From Pseudomonas syringae (GTDB taxonomy: Bacteria; Pseudomonadota; Gammaproteobacteria; Pseudomonadales; Pseudomonadaceae), in the NCBI RefSeq assembly GCF_001698815.1, contig NZ_LGSI01000012.1, forward strand, positions 16,367 to 59,114: a stretch of 42,748 bases of DNA, written 5' to 3'. Numbering within the stretch: the stretch's first letter is position 1; each line of letters begins with the position of its first letter. Below the pieces are notes generated by a model that was not told where the DNA came from, ran no database searches, and worked only from the letters and a program-made list of their open reading frames with translations. Both the position numbers and the translations under genes were made by a program. Below are positions 1 through 8,499 of the stretch, in pieces.

Positions 1-16
1 CAGGATTTGCACTCGC

Positions 17-1405
17 TCAGGCTGGCACGGATTCCTTGCCAAACCGCGCCAACACCAACCGATCCAGAAGATAAACCACCACCAGCGACGCGCCCACCAG
101 CGGGAAGGCCACGGCGAGGACAAACATGATGACCATCGCCGATTTCCAGCGCGGCAAATCGTGGCGCAGTGGCGGGACGCCCAATTTGCCTTGGGGGCGA
201 CGTTTCCACCAGATCACCAGGCCGCTAACCGAACCGAGCAGGATCATCAGGCACACCAGCAGAATCAACAGCTGGTTGATCCAGCCGAAAAACTTGCCTT
301 CATGGAGCATCACGCCCAGTTCGGTGGCTTTGGACACAGTGCTGTAATCGGCCCAGCGCACGTCGGCCAGAACCTTGCCGCTGTATTGATCGATATGCAG
401 CGTCGCGTCGTTGCGTGGGTCGTCGGCGAACACCGAAACGGTGAACACGCCATCAGCGGTTTTCGGTTGCGTGATGCTATAACCCGGCTCGATACCGCGT
501 TCGGTGGCAATGCCCACCACCTGTTGCAGCGACACTTTCGGCGCGGCGGGCGCGGCGGACATACCCGCATGGTTCATGTGTTCGGCATGCTCGCCGGTCG
601 AGACTGGCATGGGCGTGTTTTCCAGCGCCCAGGGCACGGTCTGCACGGTTGCGGTGTTCAACTCGCCCGCTTGCTTGTCGGACTTGGGCACGGCATTCCA
701 CATCGCCGCCGGAAAGGTGTTCCACAGGTCGGCGTATTGTTTGCCCCACATGCCGGTCCAGGTCATGCCGCTGATCAACATGAACAGCAAAAACGCCGAA
801 CCCCAGAAACCCGTCACCGCATGCAGGTCGCGCCACATCAACCGACCGCGCTTGCTCAGGCGCGGCCAAAGCACGCCCGCGCCGGAACTGCCGCGTGGCC
901 ACCACAGATATAGCCCGGACACCACCAGCATGATCCCCCAACCGGCAGCCAGTTCGACGAGCCGGTCGCCAATCGTACCGATCATCAGTTCGCCATGCAG
1001 CGCGCGGGCGATGGCTTGCAGGTTGTCCTTCGCATCCTGAGTGCCAAGAATCTCGCCGCCATAGGGGTTGATGAACACATTCACTTCACGGCCGGCCTGC
1101 TGCACGACAAATTGCGCGCTGCCTTGGGCACTCAACGGCGGCAGGTATTTGCTGATTTTCGCCTGCGGAAAATCGCTCAGGACGCGTTGCTGTAATTGAT
1201 CGGCGCTGAGTTGATGGTGGCTCGGCGTGACGTTCAGCAGATCGCTGTACATCAGGTAGTCCAGCTGCGGCTTGAACAGATAAATGATGCCGGTCAGCGA
1301 CAGCAGAATCATGAACGGCGCGACGAACAAACCGGCATAGAAATGCCAGCGCCAGGCGAGGTTATAAAAGGACACAGTCGGTTTTGAGGCGGTCTGTATG
1401 GACAT
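17..1405 (-). CDS. PepSY-associated transmembrane protein, copper cluster
   Basis: A 462-residue inner-membrane protein of the PepSY_TM family, a group often linked to metal (iron or copper) uptake or reduction. About five membrane segments are visible (roughly residues 26-44, 148-170, 198-216, 374-400 and 421-447). Two periplasmic PepSY-like stretches occupy about 60-135 and 290-350. A His/Met-rich patch at 266-282 (HAEHMNHAGM) suggests copper binding. I chose the ATG at 1405, just before the conserved amphipathic N-terminus (SFYNLAWRWHFYAGL). An in-frame ATG at 1429 is the alternative, and longer forms read through low-complexity sequence. It follows the DUF2946 and PCu(A)C genes on the same strand, so it is probably the last visible member of a copper-responsive operon. 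The copper role is inferred from the neighbours and the His/Met patch. Confidence 0.85.
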   Translation of the reverse strand: MSIQTASKPTVSFYNLAWRWHFYAGLFVAPFMILLSLTGIIYLFKPQLDYLMYSDLLNVTPSHHQLSADQLQQRVLSDFPQAKISKYLPPLSAQGSAQFVVQQAGREVNVFINPYGGEILGTQDAKDNLQAIARALHGELMIGTIGDRLVELAAGWGIMLVVSGLYLWWPRGSSGAGVLWPRLSKRGRLMWRDLHAVTGFWGSAFLLFMLISGMTWTGMWGKQYADLWNTFPAAMWNAVPKSDKQAGELNTATVQTVPWALENTPMPVSTGEHAEHMNHAGMSAAPAAPKVSLQQVVGIATERGIEPGYSITQPKTADGVFTVSVFADDPRNDATLHIDQYSGKVLADVRWADYSTVSKATELGVMLHEGKFFGWINQLLILLVCLMILLGSVSGLVIWWKRRPQGKLGVPPLRHDLPRWKSAMVIMFVLAVAFPLVGASLVVVYLLDRLVLARFGKESVPA

Positions 1406-1502
1406 TTTTGCAGCGCTCTCATCAGGCATAACACACGACGCCGCCCGCCCAGAACCTGCATGAATGTTCATGCGCCTGAGCGGGTGCGTAATCGAATAGG
1501 AT

Positions 1503-1949
1503 TTATCGCGTGACGAAGAGCGGCGGGGCGCGGCTGCGGGCGTTGGGGAAGATGCTGCTGTGAGCGTGACCCGTATGAATGGCCGCGTGATAGAAGTCAG
1601 CCGGATTGGGCGGCGCCAAGGCCGTGACGGCCAGCGCGCTGGTGATCGCCGGGCAGCTGAACAACAAGGTGCAGTAGCCGCATTTGGCCCACAGCACATG
1701 ATCGACGCTGGCCTGTTCGGCGGTCGGATCCGCTTGATGGTGAGCCCCGTGCTCGGCCGGCATGTCCATGGCCGCCGACATTGGCATGTCCACGGACATG
1801 CTCATGCCTGCATGCTGATCCATAGGCACCGCTTGCGAAACCAGCGGGCCGATGAAAATCATCAGCATGGCAAACAGGCTCAGCCAGGCGCCCCGGGATT
1901 TCCGAGGCTGCAAGGTGGTGCTGTTGCGAAGCAGGCGCGGGTTGCTCAA
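1503..1949 (-). CDS. DUF2946 family protein
   Basis: A 148-residue protein with one N-terminal hydrophobic segment (about 23-41), then a Met/His-rich stretch (about 42-71, with repeated MSM, MPM and HH groups). A cysteine cluster follows (C90, C93, C99, KCGYC then SCP), and the C-terminus ends in the RSRAPP-type tail common in DUF2946. The family is of unknown biochemical function and is repeatedly found beside copper genes. The Met, His and Cys content fits periplasmic Cu(I) binding, which is inference. The start is uncertain: the reading frame opens at TTG (1949) with an in-frame stop a few codons upstream and no clear ribosome-binding site. It starts 12 bases after the PCu(A)C gene ends, so the two are probably co-transcribed. 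Confidence 0.75.
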   Translation of the reverse strand: MSNPRLLRNSTTLQPRKSRGAWLSLFAMLMIFIGPLVSQAVPMDQHAGMSMSVDMPMSAAMDMPAEHGAHHQADPTAEQASVDHVLWAKCGYCTLLFSCPAITSALAVTALAPPNPADFYHAAIHTGHAHSSIFPNARSRAPPLFVTR

Positions 1950-1961
1950 ATCAGATTGGCA

Positions 1962-2459
1962 TCAATGGTTATGCGTTGCAGGTGTTGGCGCTTGTTTGAG
2001 CACCGCGACTTCGACGGTCACGTCGCCGGATTTTTCGAAGTGTAACGTCAGCGGAAAGTGCGCGCCTTCGGTGAGCTTCGATTTGTCCTTCAGGTCCAGC
2101 AGCATCACGTGATAACCCATGGGTGCGAACGTCGCATCGCCACCGGCTGGAATCTCGACGAGCTGGACTTGCTGCATTTTCATCAGCCCGTTCGCATGCA
2201 CGTGCTCGTGAAGCTGCGCGGTGGCGGCAATCGGCGTGTCGACGCTGAGCAAGCGGTCAGGCTGCTGGCCGCCATTGTGGATGACGAAATAAGCGGCCAC
2301 GGTTGGCGCATTGGGCGGCAGCTCCATGGACCACGGCTGGGAAACGCTCAACTCGCCTGCCTTGCTCTCGTCGGCATTGGCGAAGCTGGCGGGCAGCAGA
2401 AAACTCACAAGCGCTGCAACGCAGGCGATCCAGACCGATGTCGTCCGTGGTTGTGACAT
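1962..2459 (-). CDS. Periplasmic copper chaperone PCu(A)C
   Basis: A 165-residue secreted protein with a Sec signal peptide (about 1-29, cleaved near ASFANA). The PCu(A)C copper motif H-x10-M-x21-H-x-M is fully intact: H84, M95, H117 and M119. Members of the family carry Cu(I) in the periplasm and can deliver it to the CuA centre of cytochrome oxidase. A His-containing tail (ATHNH) adds possible ligands. It is the first gene of the leftward copper cluster, followed by DUF2946 and PepSY genes. No cytochrome oxidase gene is in view, so the recipient is unknown. I see no recognisable Fur, Zur or CueR operator in the short upstream region. Confidence 0.92.
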   Translation of the reverse strand: MSQPRTTSVWIACVAALVSFLLPASFANADESKAGELSVSQPWSMELPPNAPTVAAYFVIHNGGQQPDRLLSVDTPIAATAQLHEHVHANGLMKMQQVQLVEIPAGGDATFAPMGYHVMLLDLKDKSKLTEGAHFPLTLHFEKSGDVTVEVAVLKQAPTPATHNH

Positions 2460-2560
2460 GGGTTCCGTTCCTATCTGGGGGGAGTGTCGCTATTTAGCCT
2501 GAATGGCCTGCAGATGTAAAAAGCCCAGAGCGCGGCGCGCTGTCGCATGGCACCGCCTTG

Positions 2561-2620
2561 CCGTAGGACCGGCTTCAGCCGGGAGCGCATTCCTCGCGGC
2601 TGAAGCCGCTCCTACGGGCG
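2561..2620. repeat. REP-like inverted repeat
   Basis: Two arms (2561-2580 and 2598-2617) form an imperfect inverted repeat of the pseudomonad REP type: a GGCTTCAGCC core faces GGCTGAAGCC, both flanked by GTAGGA/TCCTAC. It sits at the 3' end of cobK and overlaps its stop codon by a few bases. It may also act as a transcription barrier between the cob and copper genes. Confidence 0.75.
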
Positions 2621-3370
2621 GGTCGAAATGCTGGCGGCTTGCCCCTCATCAAGAGCGTTTAGCAAATCCTCCACCGACCCAAACTCCCGATCCACCTCAG
2701 GCAGCGGCGGCCGCTTCACTATCAACACCGGCACTTTCAACTCCCGGGCCACTTCCAGCTTGGCCTCAGTCGCGCTGCCGCCGCTGTTCTTGCTGATCAG
2801 TACGTCGATGCCGCGTTCCACAAAAAGAGCGCGCTCGTCATCCAGCAGAAACGGCCCGCGCGCGCCGAGCACTTCGCAGCGCGGGTGGTCAGGCAAGTCG
2901 CGCAAGGTGCTTTCCAGGGCTCGCAGGGTCCAGAACTGATGAGGCGGGATTTCATCCAGATGCTGCAACGGCTCGCGGCCCAAGGTGAATAAAGGTCGAT
3001 GAAAGGGTTCCAGCGCCTGAATCAATTCGGCCCAGTCGCTGACTTCGCGCCAGTCATCGTCCGGTCCGGCTTGCCATGCAGGACGGCGCAAGGCCCAGCA
3101 AGAAATGCCGCTCAGTTGGGCGGCCTTGGCGGCGTTATGACTGATTTGCGCGGCGTAGGGATGGGTCGCATCCAGCAGCAGATCAATGCCTTGTTCGACA
3201 ATGAACCGCGCCAGGCCTTCAGCCCCGCCATAACCGCCGACGCGCACCTCGCAGGTCAGATCAGTCGGCACCCGCCCAACGCCCGCCAGGCTATAAATAT
3301 GTTGCGGCCCCAGCGTGCGGGCAATCGCCAGAGCATCGGCGACGCCGCCAAGCAATAACACTCGCTGCAT
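2612..3370 (-). CDS. cobK: Precorrin-6A reductase CobK
   Basis: A 252-residue NAD(P)H-dependent reductase that converts precorrin-6A to precorrin-6B (dihydro form) in corrin-ring synthesis. The N-terminus shows the family nucleotide-binding start (LLLGGVADALAIA) and the diagnostic DATHPYA motif near residue 68. Its length is typical. The start ATG shares one base with the cbiD stop (TGATG), so it is translationally coupled as the third gene of cobL-cbiD-cobK. The last codons run into a REP-like repeat, which is unusual but leaves the conserved C-terminal region (SKNSGG) intact. Confidence 0.93.
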   Translation of the reverse strand: MQRVLLLGGVADALAIARTLGPQHIYSLAGVGRVPTDLTCEVRVGGYGGAEGLARFIVEQGIDLLLDATHPYAAQISHNAAKAAQLSGISCWALRRPAWQAGPDDDWREVSDWAELIQALEPFHRPLFTLGREPLQHLDEIPPHQFWTLRALESTLRDLPDHPRCEVLGARGPFLLDDERALFVERGIDVLISKNSGGSATEAKLEVARELKVPVLIVKRPPLPEVDREFGSVEDLLNALDEGQAASISTRP

Positions 3371-4464
3371 CAGAGGACTCCCGCCTGACCGACGATGCCA
3401 CCCTGGCGATCAATGGCGAACACTTCGACCTGAACTTGCGCTGGCACCACGCTGCGGGCGAAGGCCAGCGCGTGCTGACAGACGACATCGCCCAACGCAA
3501 TGCCGAGCGCGGCGCTGATGGCCAGTGCCTGTTGACTGGTATTGCACTCGCGAATCGCCTGTTGCAGCGCGTCATCGGCACCGGCATCTGCGGCCCAGCG
3601 CGCCAGTTGCGGCAGGTCGATGCTGGAGTGGCGGCTGTGCAGATCCATATGACCCGCCGCGAGTTTGCTGATCTTGCCGAAGCCGCCGCAGATGCTCAGC
3701 TTGTTCACCGGAACCTTGCGCAGGTGCTTGAGCACGGCGCCGATGAAGTCACCCATCTCGATCAAGGCGATGTCCGGCATCTGATAATAACGGCGCATGG
3801 TGTCTTCGCTGGCGTTGCCGGTGCAGGCCGCGATATGCAGGTAGCCGTTGGTCTTGGCGACGTCGATGCCTTGATGGATCGAGGCGATGTAGGCCGCGCA
3901 GGAAAACGGCCGGACGATGCCGCTGGTGCCCAGAATCGACAACCCGCCGAGAATGCCCAGCCGCGGATTCATGGTTTTCAGCGCCAGCGCTTCGCCGCCC
4001 TCGACGCTCACTGTGATTTCAAAGCCGCCGCTGTAACCCAACTCGTCAGCCAGCCTTTGCAGGTGCTCGATCATCATCCGCCGAGGCACCGGATTGATCG
4101 CCGGTTCGCCGACCTTCAGCACCAGGCCGGGGCGCGTGACCGTGCCGACGCCTGGGCCAGCAATAAAACTTACGGTGGGAATGTCCAGCAGTCGCACTTT
4201 GGAATACACCAATGCGCCATGGGTCACGTCCGGGTCGTCACCCGCGTCCTTGAGGGTTCCGGCTTCGGCCCCGTCAGCGCACAGGCGGCAGAACTCCAGG
4301 CGCATCTGCACCTGTTTGCCCTTGGGCAGGACGATGTGCACCGCGTCGCTTGCCTGACCGGCGAGCAACAAGCGCGCCGCCGCCAGACTGGTCACCGTGG
4401 CGCAACTGCCGGTGGTCAAGCCGCTGCGTAGCGGGGCGGGTTGTTCGGCGGTTTCGTCGCGCAT
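3370..4464 (-). CDS. cbiD: Cobalt-precorrin-5B C1-methyltransferase CbiD
   Basis: A 364-residue protein of the CbiD family, which methylates C1 of the (cobalt-)precorrin ring using SAM. The N-terminus has the diagnostic [11 protein letters not shown] motif, and the middle region has [12 protein letters not shown] and NPVPRRM, both family hallmarks. The ATG at 4464 overlaps the cobL stop by one base (TGATG), which decides the start over a longer frame that would run into cobL. A cbiD gene beside cobG and other aerobic-pathway genes matches the arrangement known from P. aeruginosa. Confidence 0.93.
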   Translation of the reverse strand: MRDETAEQPAPLRSGLTTGSCATVTSLAAARLLLAGQASDAVHIVLPKGKQVQMRLEFCRLCADGAEAGTLKDAGDDPDVTHGALVYSKVRLLDIPTVSFIAGPGVGTVTRPGLVLKVGEPAINPVPRRMMIEHLQRLADELGYSGGFEITVSVEGGEALALKTMNPRLGILGGLSILGTSGIVRPFSCAAYIASIHQGIDVAKTNGYLHIAACTGNASEDTMRRYYQMPDIALIEMGDFIGAVLKHLRKVPVNKLSICGGFGKISKLAAGHMDLHSRHSSIDLPQLARWAADAGADDALQQAIRECNTSQQALAISAALGIALGDVVCQHALAFARSVVPAQVQVEVFAIDRQGGIVGQAGVL

Positions 4465-5666
4465 CAGGGTTTGACCACATCCAGAAGGGTGATCGGCAGC
4501 GCCTGGCGCCAGGTATCGAAATCGCCCAAGGGTTTGGCGTGGGCAATGTGAATGCGCGTCAGCTCGCCGCCATGCAGCTCGCGCCAGGCCATCAGCGTGG
4601 CTTCGCTTTGCAGGGTGACGGCATTGGCGACTAGTCGCCCGCCGGAACGCAGCTGCTGCCAGCACGTATCGAGCACGCCGGGACGCGTGACGCCGCCGCC
4701 GATGAAGATCGCGTCGGGTCGCTCCAACCCCGCCAGCGCAGTCGGTGCACTGCCGCGCACCAATTGCAGGCCTGGCACGCCCAGCGCGTCGCGGTTGAAT
4801 TCAATCAATTGCTGACGGCCTTCATCCGCTTCAATCGCCAGCGTGCGGCAGCTTGGATGGGCGCGCATCCACTCGATGCCGATGGAGCCGCAACCAGCGC
4901 CAACATCCCAGAGCAGTTCCCCGGGCACCGGCGCCAGTCGCGCCAACGTAATCGCCCGCACGTCGCGCTTGGTCAGCTGGCCGTCATGCTCGAATGCGGC
5001 ATCCGGCAAGCCGGCCAGCGGTGACAGCCGCAAGGCATGAGCATCGGCGCGACAGTCAATGGCCACCACGTTGAGCGCTGCGATGTCCGGATTGGCCCAT
5101 TCGCTGGCCAGTCCGTCGATGCGCCGCTCGGCGGCTCCGCCCAGATGTTCCAGCACCGTCATGCGGCTGGGGCCAAAACCGCGCTCGCGCAGCAAACCGG
5201 CAATGGCCGCAGGGCTGCTGCCATCATTGCTGAGGACCAGTAAACGCACGCCGTTATGAAACTGCGCATTGAGTGCGGCCAATGGACGCGCCACCACCGA
5301 CAGCGTGACGACCTCCTGCAACGGCCAGCCCAGACGCGCGGCGGCCAGGGAATACGAAGAGGGCGCAGGCAGGATCAGCATTTCGTTGATATCGACCACG
5401 CGGGCCAGGCTCGCGCCGACGCCAAACAGCATCGGATCGCCGCTGGCCAGCACGCAGACCTCGGCGCCGCGCTGCTCCAGCACCGGATTCAGGGAAAACG
5501 GACTCGGCCAGGCGCGACGTTCGGCCTGAATGCACGGGGGCAGCAAATCCAGCTGGCGCGGGCCGCCAAATACCTGATGAGCGCGCAGCAGAGCATGCCG
5601 CGCGTTCTTGCCCAGGCCCTTGTAGCCGTCTTCACCGATTCCCACGACTGTCAGCCAAGGCGACAT
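4464..5666 (-). CDS. cobL: Precorrin-6Y C5,15-methyltransferase (decarboxylating) CobL
   Basis: A 400-residue fusion of CbiE-like and CbiT-like domains. It methylates C5 and C15 of precorrin-6B and decarboxylates the C12 acetate. The N-terminal CbiE domain (about 1-195) starts with the tetrapyrrole methylase signature [12 protein letters not shown] and contains SGDPMLFG. The C-terminal CbiT domain (about 205-400) has the SAM motif [14 protein letters not shown] and the IFIGGG motif. The ATG at 5666 has an AGGGA ribosome site. It heads the leftward cobL-cbiD-cobK operon, divergent from cobG across about 100 bases. Confidence 0.94.
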   Translation of the reverse strand: MSPWLTVVGIGEDGYKGLGKNARHALLRAHQVFGGPRQLDLLPPCIQAERRAWPSPFSLNPVLEQRGAEVCVLASGDPMLFGVGASLARVVDINEMLILPAPSSYSLAAARLGWPLQEVVTLSVVARPLAALNAQFHNGVRLLVLSNDGSSPAAIAGLLRERGFGPSRMTVLEHLGGAAERRIDGLASEWANPDIAALNVVAIDCRADAHALRLSPLAGLPDAAFEHDGQLTKRDVRAITLARLAPVPGELLWDVGAGCGSIGIEWMRAHPSCRTLAIEADEGRQQLIEFNRDALGVPGLQLVRGSAPTALAGLERPDAIFIGGGVTRPGVLDTCWQQLRSGGRLVANAVTLQSEATLMAWRELHGGELTRIHIAHAKPLGDFDTWRQALPITLLDVVKP

Positions 5667-5707
5667 TTAATTCCCTCAATCTGAGTCTTCCGACAGAGCG
5701 GCTTTTC

Positions 5708-5730
5708 ATGCCTGCGGACAAAGCAGGCAT
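5708..5730. promoter_or_regulatory. Perfect inverted repeat in the cobL/cobG divergent promoter region
   Basis: ATGCCTGC (5708-5715) and GCAGGCAT (5723-5730) form a perfect 8-base inverted repeat with a 7-base spacer. It lies between the divergent cobL and cobG starts, so it could be an operator or an RNA hairpin in one of the leaders. No B12-riboswitch core is visible in this approximately 100-base gap. The function is not established. Confidence 0.4.
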
Positions 5731-5766
5731 AATACCGCGCCCAAGCGGCACAAGTGGCCTATTCAC

Positions 5767-7149
5767 GTGCAGTCCAGTTCCAGCCATGGTGATCCATTGA
5801 CCGAGCCGACGCCCGCTCGCCCGACTTCGATACCTCTTCGCCCCTCGGCCTGTCCGGGGTTGCTGCGTATCGTCCCGGCGCTGGACGGCGGCATCTGCCG
5901 GATCAAACTGGCGGGCGGCTCGATCAGTTCAACGCAAGCGCTGGCCGTTGCTCAGGCTGCGCAGCGGTACGCCCACGGGGTGATCGAAGCGACCAATCGC
6001 GGCAACCTGCAAATTCGCGGCATCGGCGAGCAGCAGGACGCGTTGATCCAGACACTGCTGGGTGCTGGCCTCGGGCCGAGTAACCTGGACAGCGACGACG
6101 TGCGCAACCTGATGCTCAGCCCGAGCGCCGGGCTTGATCCACACATGTTGTTCGATACGCGTCCGTTGGCGACGCAAATCCTCGCGGCACTGGAAAGCAA
6201 TACGCGCTTTCACGACCTGTCACCCAAGTTCGCCCTATCGCTGGATGGCGGCGAAGGCCTGGTGATGCTCGAACATCCCCACGATCTATGGCTTTGTGCG
6301 ATGCAGATGGAGGGTGAAACCTTGCTGGCCTTCGGCTTTGCCGGTTGTCCGGCGCAGGATTCGCCCTTGGCTGCTGTTCCCGTTGAGCATGGGCTGGAAC
6401 TGGTACTGGCCGTGCTGGAGTTGTTTCTGGATACTGCGCGGCCCGAGCACGTGCGGATGCGCCAGTTGCTGGCGGAAATACCGGTTGAACAGCTGCTCGA
6501 GCAGTTGGCGAAGCGCTTGAATGTAGCGCTGCGGACTGATCAAAAAATAACCGATTGGCGTCGCCCAGCTATCGCCTCCAATCAGCACATCGGCATTTAT
6601 CCGCAGCGTGAAACCGACAAAGTAGCCGTCAGTGGCGTGGCGCCGTTGGGCCGACTGGGTCCTGAAATGCTCACCGCCATTGCGCAGCTGGCCGCTGAAA
6701 CGGGCGATGGCAGCGTGCGTTTTACTCCTTGGCAAAGCGTGCTGTTGCCCAACATCCCGACAGAACAGGCGCCCTACGTGCTAGCGAGGCTGCAAGCGGC
6801 GGGGCTGCTGTGTTCCGCCGGGCAGGCCTTGGCGCAGCTGATTGCCTGCACCGGCTCCACCGATTGCAGCAAAGGCCTGGCCGATACCAAGGGCGATGCC
6901 CGAATCCTGGCCGCGCAATTGCAAAACAATGGCCTCAGCCGAGCCGTGCATCTGACGGCGTGCCAGCGTTCCTGCGCGGCGGCCCATCGCGCGCCGGTGA
7001 CCTTGCTGGCGGTGTCCGCCGGCCATTACGACCTGTATTTTCGCGATGCTGCACAACCCGGTTTCGGCGTTCTGCAGGCGCGTGACCTCACTATTGAAGC
7101 AGTCGGCGCATTGTTGATCGCCGACTCACGGAGCAGCACCCATGATTGA
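5767..7149 (+). CDS. cobG: Precorrin-3B synthase CobG
   Basis: A 460-residue member of the nitrite/sulfite reductase ferredoxin-like family. CobG is an Fe-S monooxygenase that converts precorrin-3A to precorrin-3B with O2, so its presence marks the aerobic cobalamin route. The cysteine pattern for the cluster is visible late in the protein: CTGSTDC (C-x5-C) and then CQRSC (C-x3-C). The N-terminal conserved region starts at RPSACPGLLRIV. The start is uncertain: GTG at 5767 has no strong ribosome site, and an in-frame TTG about 12 codons on is possible. Its last 8 bases overlap cobH, so cobG-H-I-J are one translationally coupled operon. Confidence 0.92.
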   Translation: MQSSSSHGDPLTEPTPARPTSIPLRPSACPGLLRIVPALDGGICRIKLAGGSISSTQALAVAQAAQRYAHGVIEATNRGNLQIRGIGEQQDALIQTLLGAGLGPSNLDSDDVRNLMLSPSAGLDPHMLFDTRPLATQILAALESNTRFHDLSPKFALSLDGGEGLVMLEHPHDLWLCAMQMEGETLLAFGFAGCPAQDSPLAAVPVEHGLELVLAVLELFLDTARPEHVRMRQLLAEIPVEQLLEQLAKRLNVALRTDQKITDWRRPAIASNQHIGIYPQRETDKVAVSGVAPLGRLGPEMLTAIAQLAAETGDGSVRFTPWQSVLLPNIPTEQAPYVLARLQAAGLLCSAGQALAQLIACTGSTDCSKGLADTKGDARILAAQLQNNGLSRAVHLTACQRSCAAAHRAPVTLLAVSAGHYDLYFRDAAQPGFGVLQARDLTIEAVGALLIADSRSSTHD

Positions 7150-7768
7150 TTACATCCGCGACGGGCAGGAGATTTATCGCAACTCCTTCTCGATCATCCG
7201 TGCGGAAGCGCGCCTGGACACCATTCCGGCGGATCTGGAAAAACTCGCCGTGCGCGTGATTCATGCCTGCGGCATGGTCGAGGTCATCGAAGACCTGCGC
7301 TTTTCGCCCGGAGCGGGCAAGGCCGGGCGCGATGCCTTGGCGGCGGGCGCGCCGATCCTGTGCGACGCGCGCATGGTTTCCGAAGGCATCACCCGCACGC
7401 GGTTGCCTGCCAATAACCAGATCATCTGTACGCTGCATGATGAAGGTGTGCGGGAAATGGCGTTGGAACGGGGTAACACCCGCTCCGCCGTGGCGCTGGA
7501 ATTGTGGCGTCCGCATCTGGAAGGCAGTGTCGTAGTGATCGGCAACGCGCCGACCGCGCTGTTCTATCTGCTGGAAATGCTCGACGCTGGCGCACCGAAA
7601 CCGGCGTTGATCCTCGGCTTCCCGGTAGGCTTCGTCGGCGCAGCGGAATCCAAGGCGATGCTCGCCGCTGACAGCCGTGGCGTGCCGTTCGTCATCATGC
7701 AGGGCCGTCGCGGCGGCAGCGCCATGGCGGTGGCTGCGGTCAACGCGCTGGCCACGGAGATCGAATGA
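7142..7768 (+). CDS. cobH: Precorrin-8X methylmutase CobH
   Basis: A 208-residue enzyme that moves a methyl group from C11 to C12, giving hydrogenobyrinate. Family motifs are visible: the N-terminal [13 protein letters not shown] stretch, RVIHACGM with the likely catalytic histidine, and the [13 protein letters not shown] motif near residue 160. Its length is typical. It overlaps cobG by 8 bases and cobI by 4 bases (ATGA), so translation is coupled. Confidence 0.95.
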   Translation: MIDYIRDGQEIYRNSFSIIRAEARLDTIPADLEKLAVRVIHACGMVEVIEDLRFSPGAGKAGRDALAAGAPILCDARMVSEGITRTRLPANNQIICTLHDEGVREMALERGNTRSAVALELWRPHLEGSVVVIGNAPTALFYLLEMLDAGAPKPALILGFPVGFVGAAESKAMLAADSRGVPFVIMQGRRGGSAMAVAAVNALATEIE

Positions 7769-8499
7769 TGCAGGCACGCGGTCGATTGATTGGCCTGGGC
7801 GTCGGCCCCGGCGACCCGGAACTGATTACCGTCAAGGCGCTTCGCCTGCTGCGTGAGTCGCCGGTGATCGCCTATTTCGTCGCCAAGGGTAAAAAAGGCA
7901 ACGCCTTCGGCATCATTGAAGGTCATTTGCAGGACGCCCAGACGCTGATGCCGCTGGTCTATCCGGTCACCACCGAAGCGCTGCCCGCGCCGATGTCCTA
8001 CGAGCAAGTGATCAGCGATTTTTATGATGCCTCCAGCGCCGACGTGGCCGCGCATCTGGATGCCGGTCGTGATGTCGCCGTTATCTGCGAAGGCGACCCG
8101 TTCTTCTACGGTTCCTACATGTACCTGCACGATCGTCTCGCAGACCGTTACGAAGCGCAGGTCATTCCGGGTGTTTGCTCGATGCTCGGTGGCGCTTCGG
8201 TGCTGGGCGCGCCGCTGGTGTACCGCAATCAGAGTTTGTCGGTGTTGTCCGGCGTGCTGTCCCATGAAGAACTCAAGCGCAAACTGGCCGACGCCGACGC
8301 CGCAGTGATCATGAAGCTGGGCCGCAATTTCCCGAAAGTCCGGTTGGTGCTGGAAGAACTCGGCCTCGCCGAGCGCGCGCTGTATGTCGAGCGTGCCACC
8401 ATGGCCAATCAGAAAATCGTGCCACTGGATCAGGTTGAACCCATGTCCTCGCCGTACTTCTCGCTGATTATCGTTCCCGGCGAAAGGTGGCAAGGCTGA
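7765..8499 (+). CDS. cobI: Precorrin-2 C20-methyltransferase CobI
   Basis: A 244-residue tetrapyrrole methylase that uses SAM to methylate C20 of precorrin-2. The N-terminus has the class signature [18 protein letters not shown], and [14 protein letters not shown] is the second conserved motif. Its ATG overlaps the cobH stop (ATGA), and its stop shares one base with the cobJ ATG (TGATG). Confidence 0.95.
   Translation: MMQARGRLIGLGVGPGDPELITVKALRLLRESPVIAYFVAKGKKGNAFGIIEGHLQDAQTLMPLVYPVTTEALPAPMSYEQVISDFYDASSADVAAHLDAGRDVAVICEGDPFFYGSYMYLHDRLADRYEAQVIPGVCSMLGGASVLGAPLVYRNQSLSVLSGVLSHEELKRKLADADAAVIMKLGRNFPKVRLVLEELGLAERALYVERATMANQKIVPLDQVEPMSSPYFSLIIVPGERWQG

Noticed and set aside
5667..5766. 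Cobalamin riboswitch between cobL and cobG
   Set aside because: The gap is too short, and I could not find the conserved B12 box in it on either strand.
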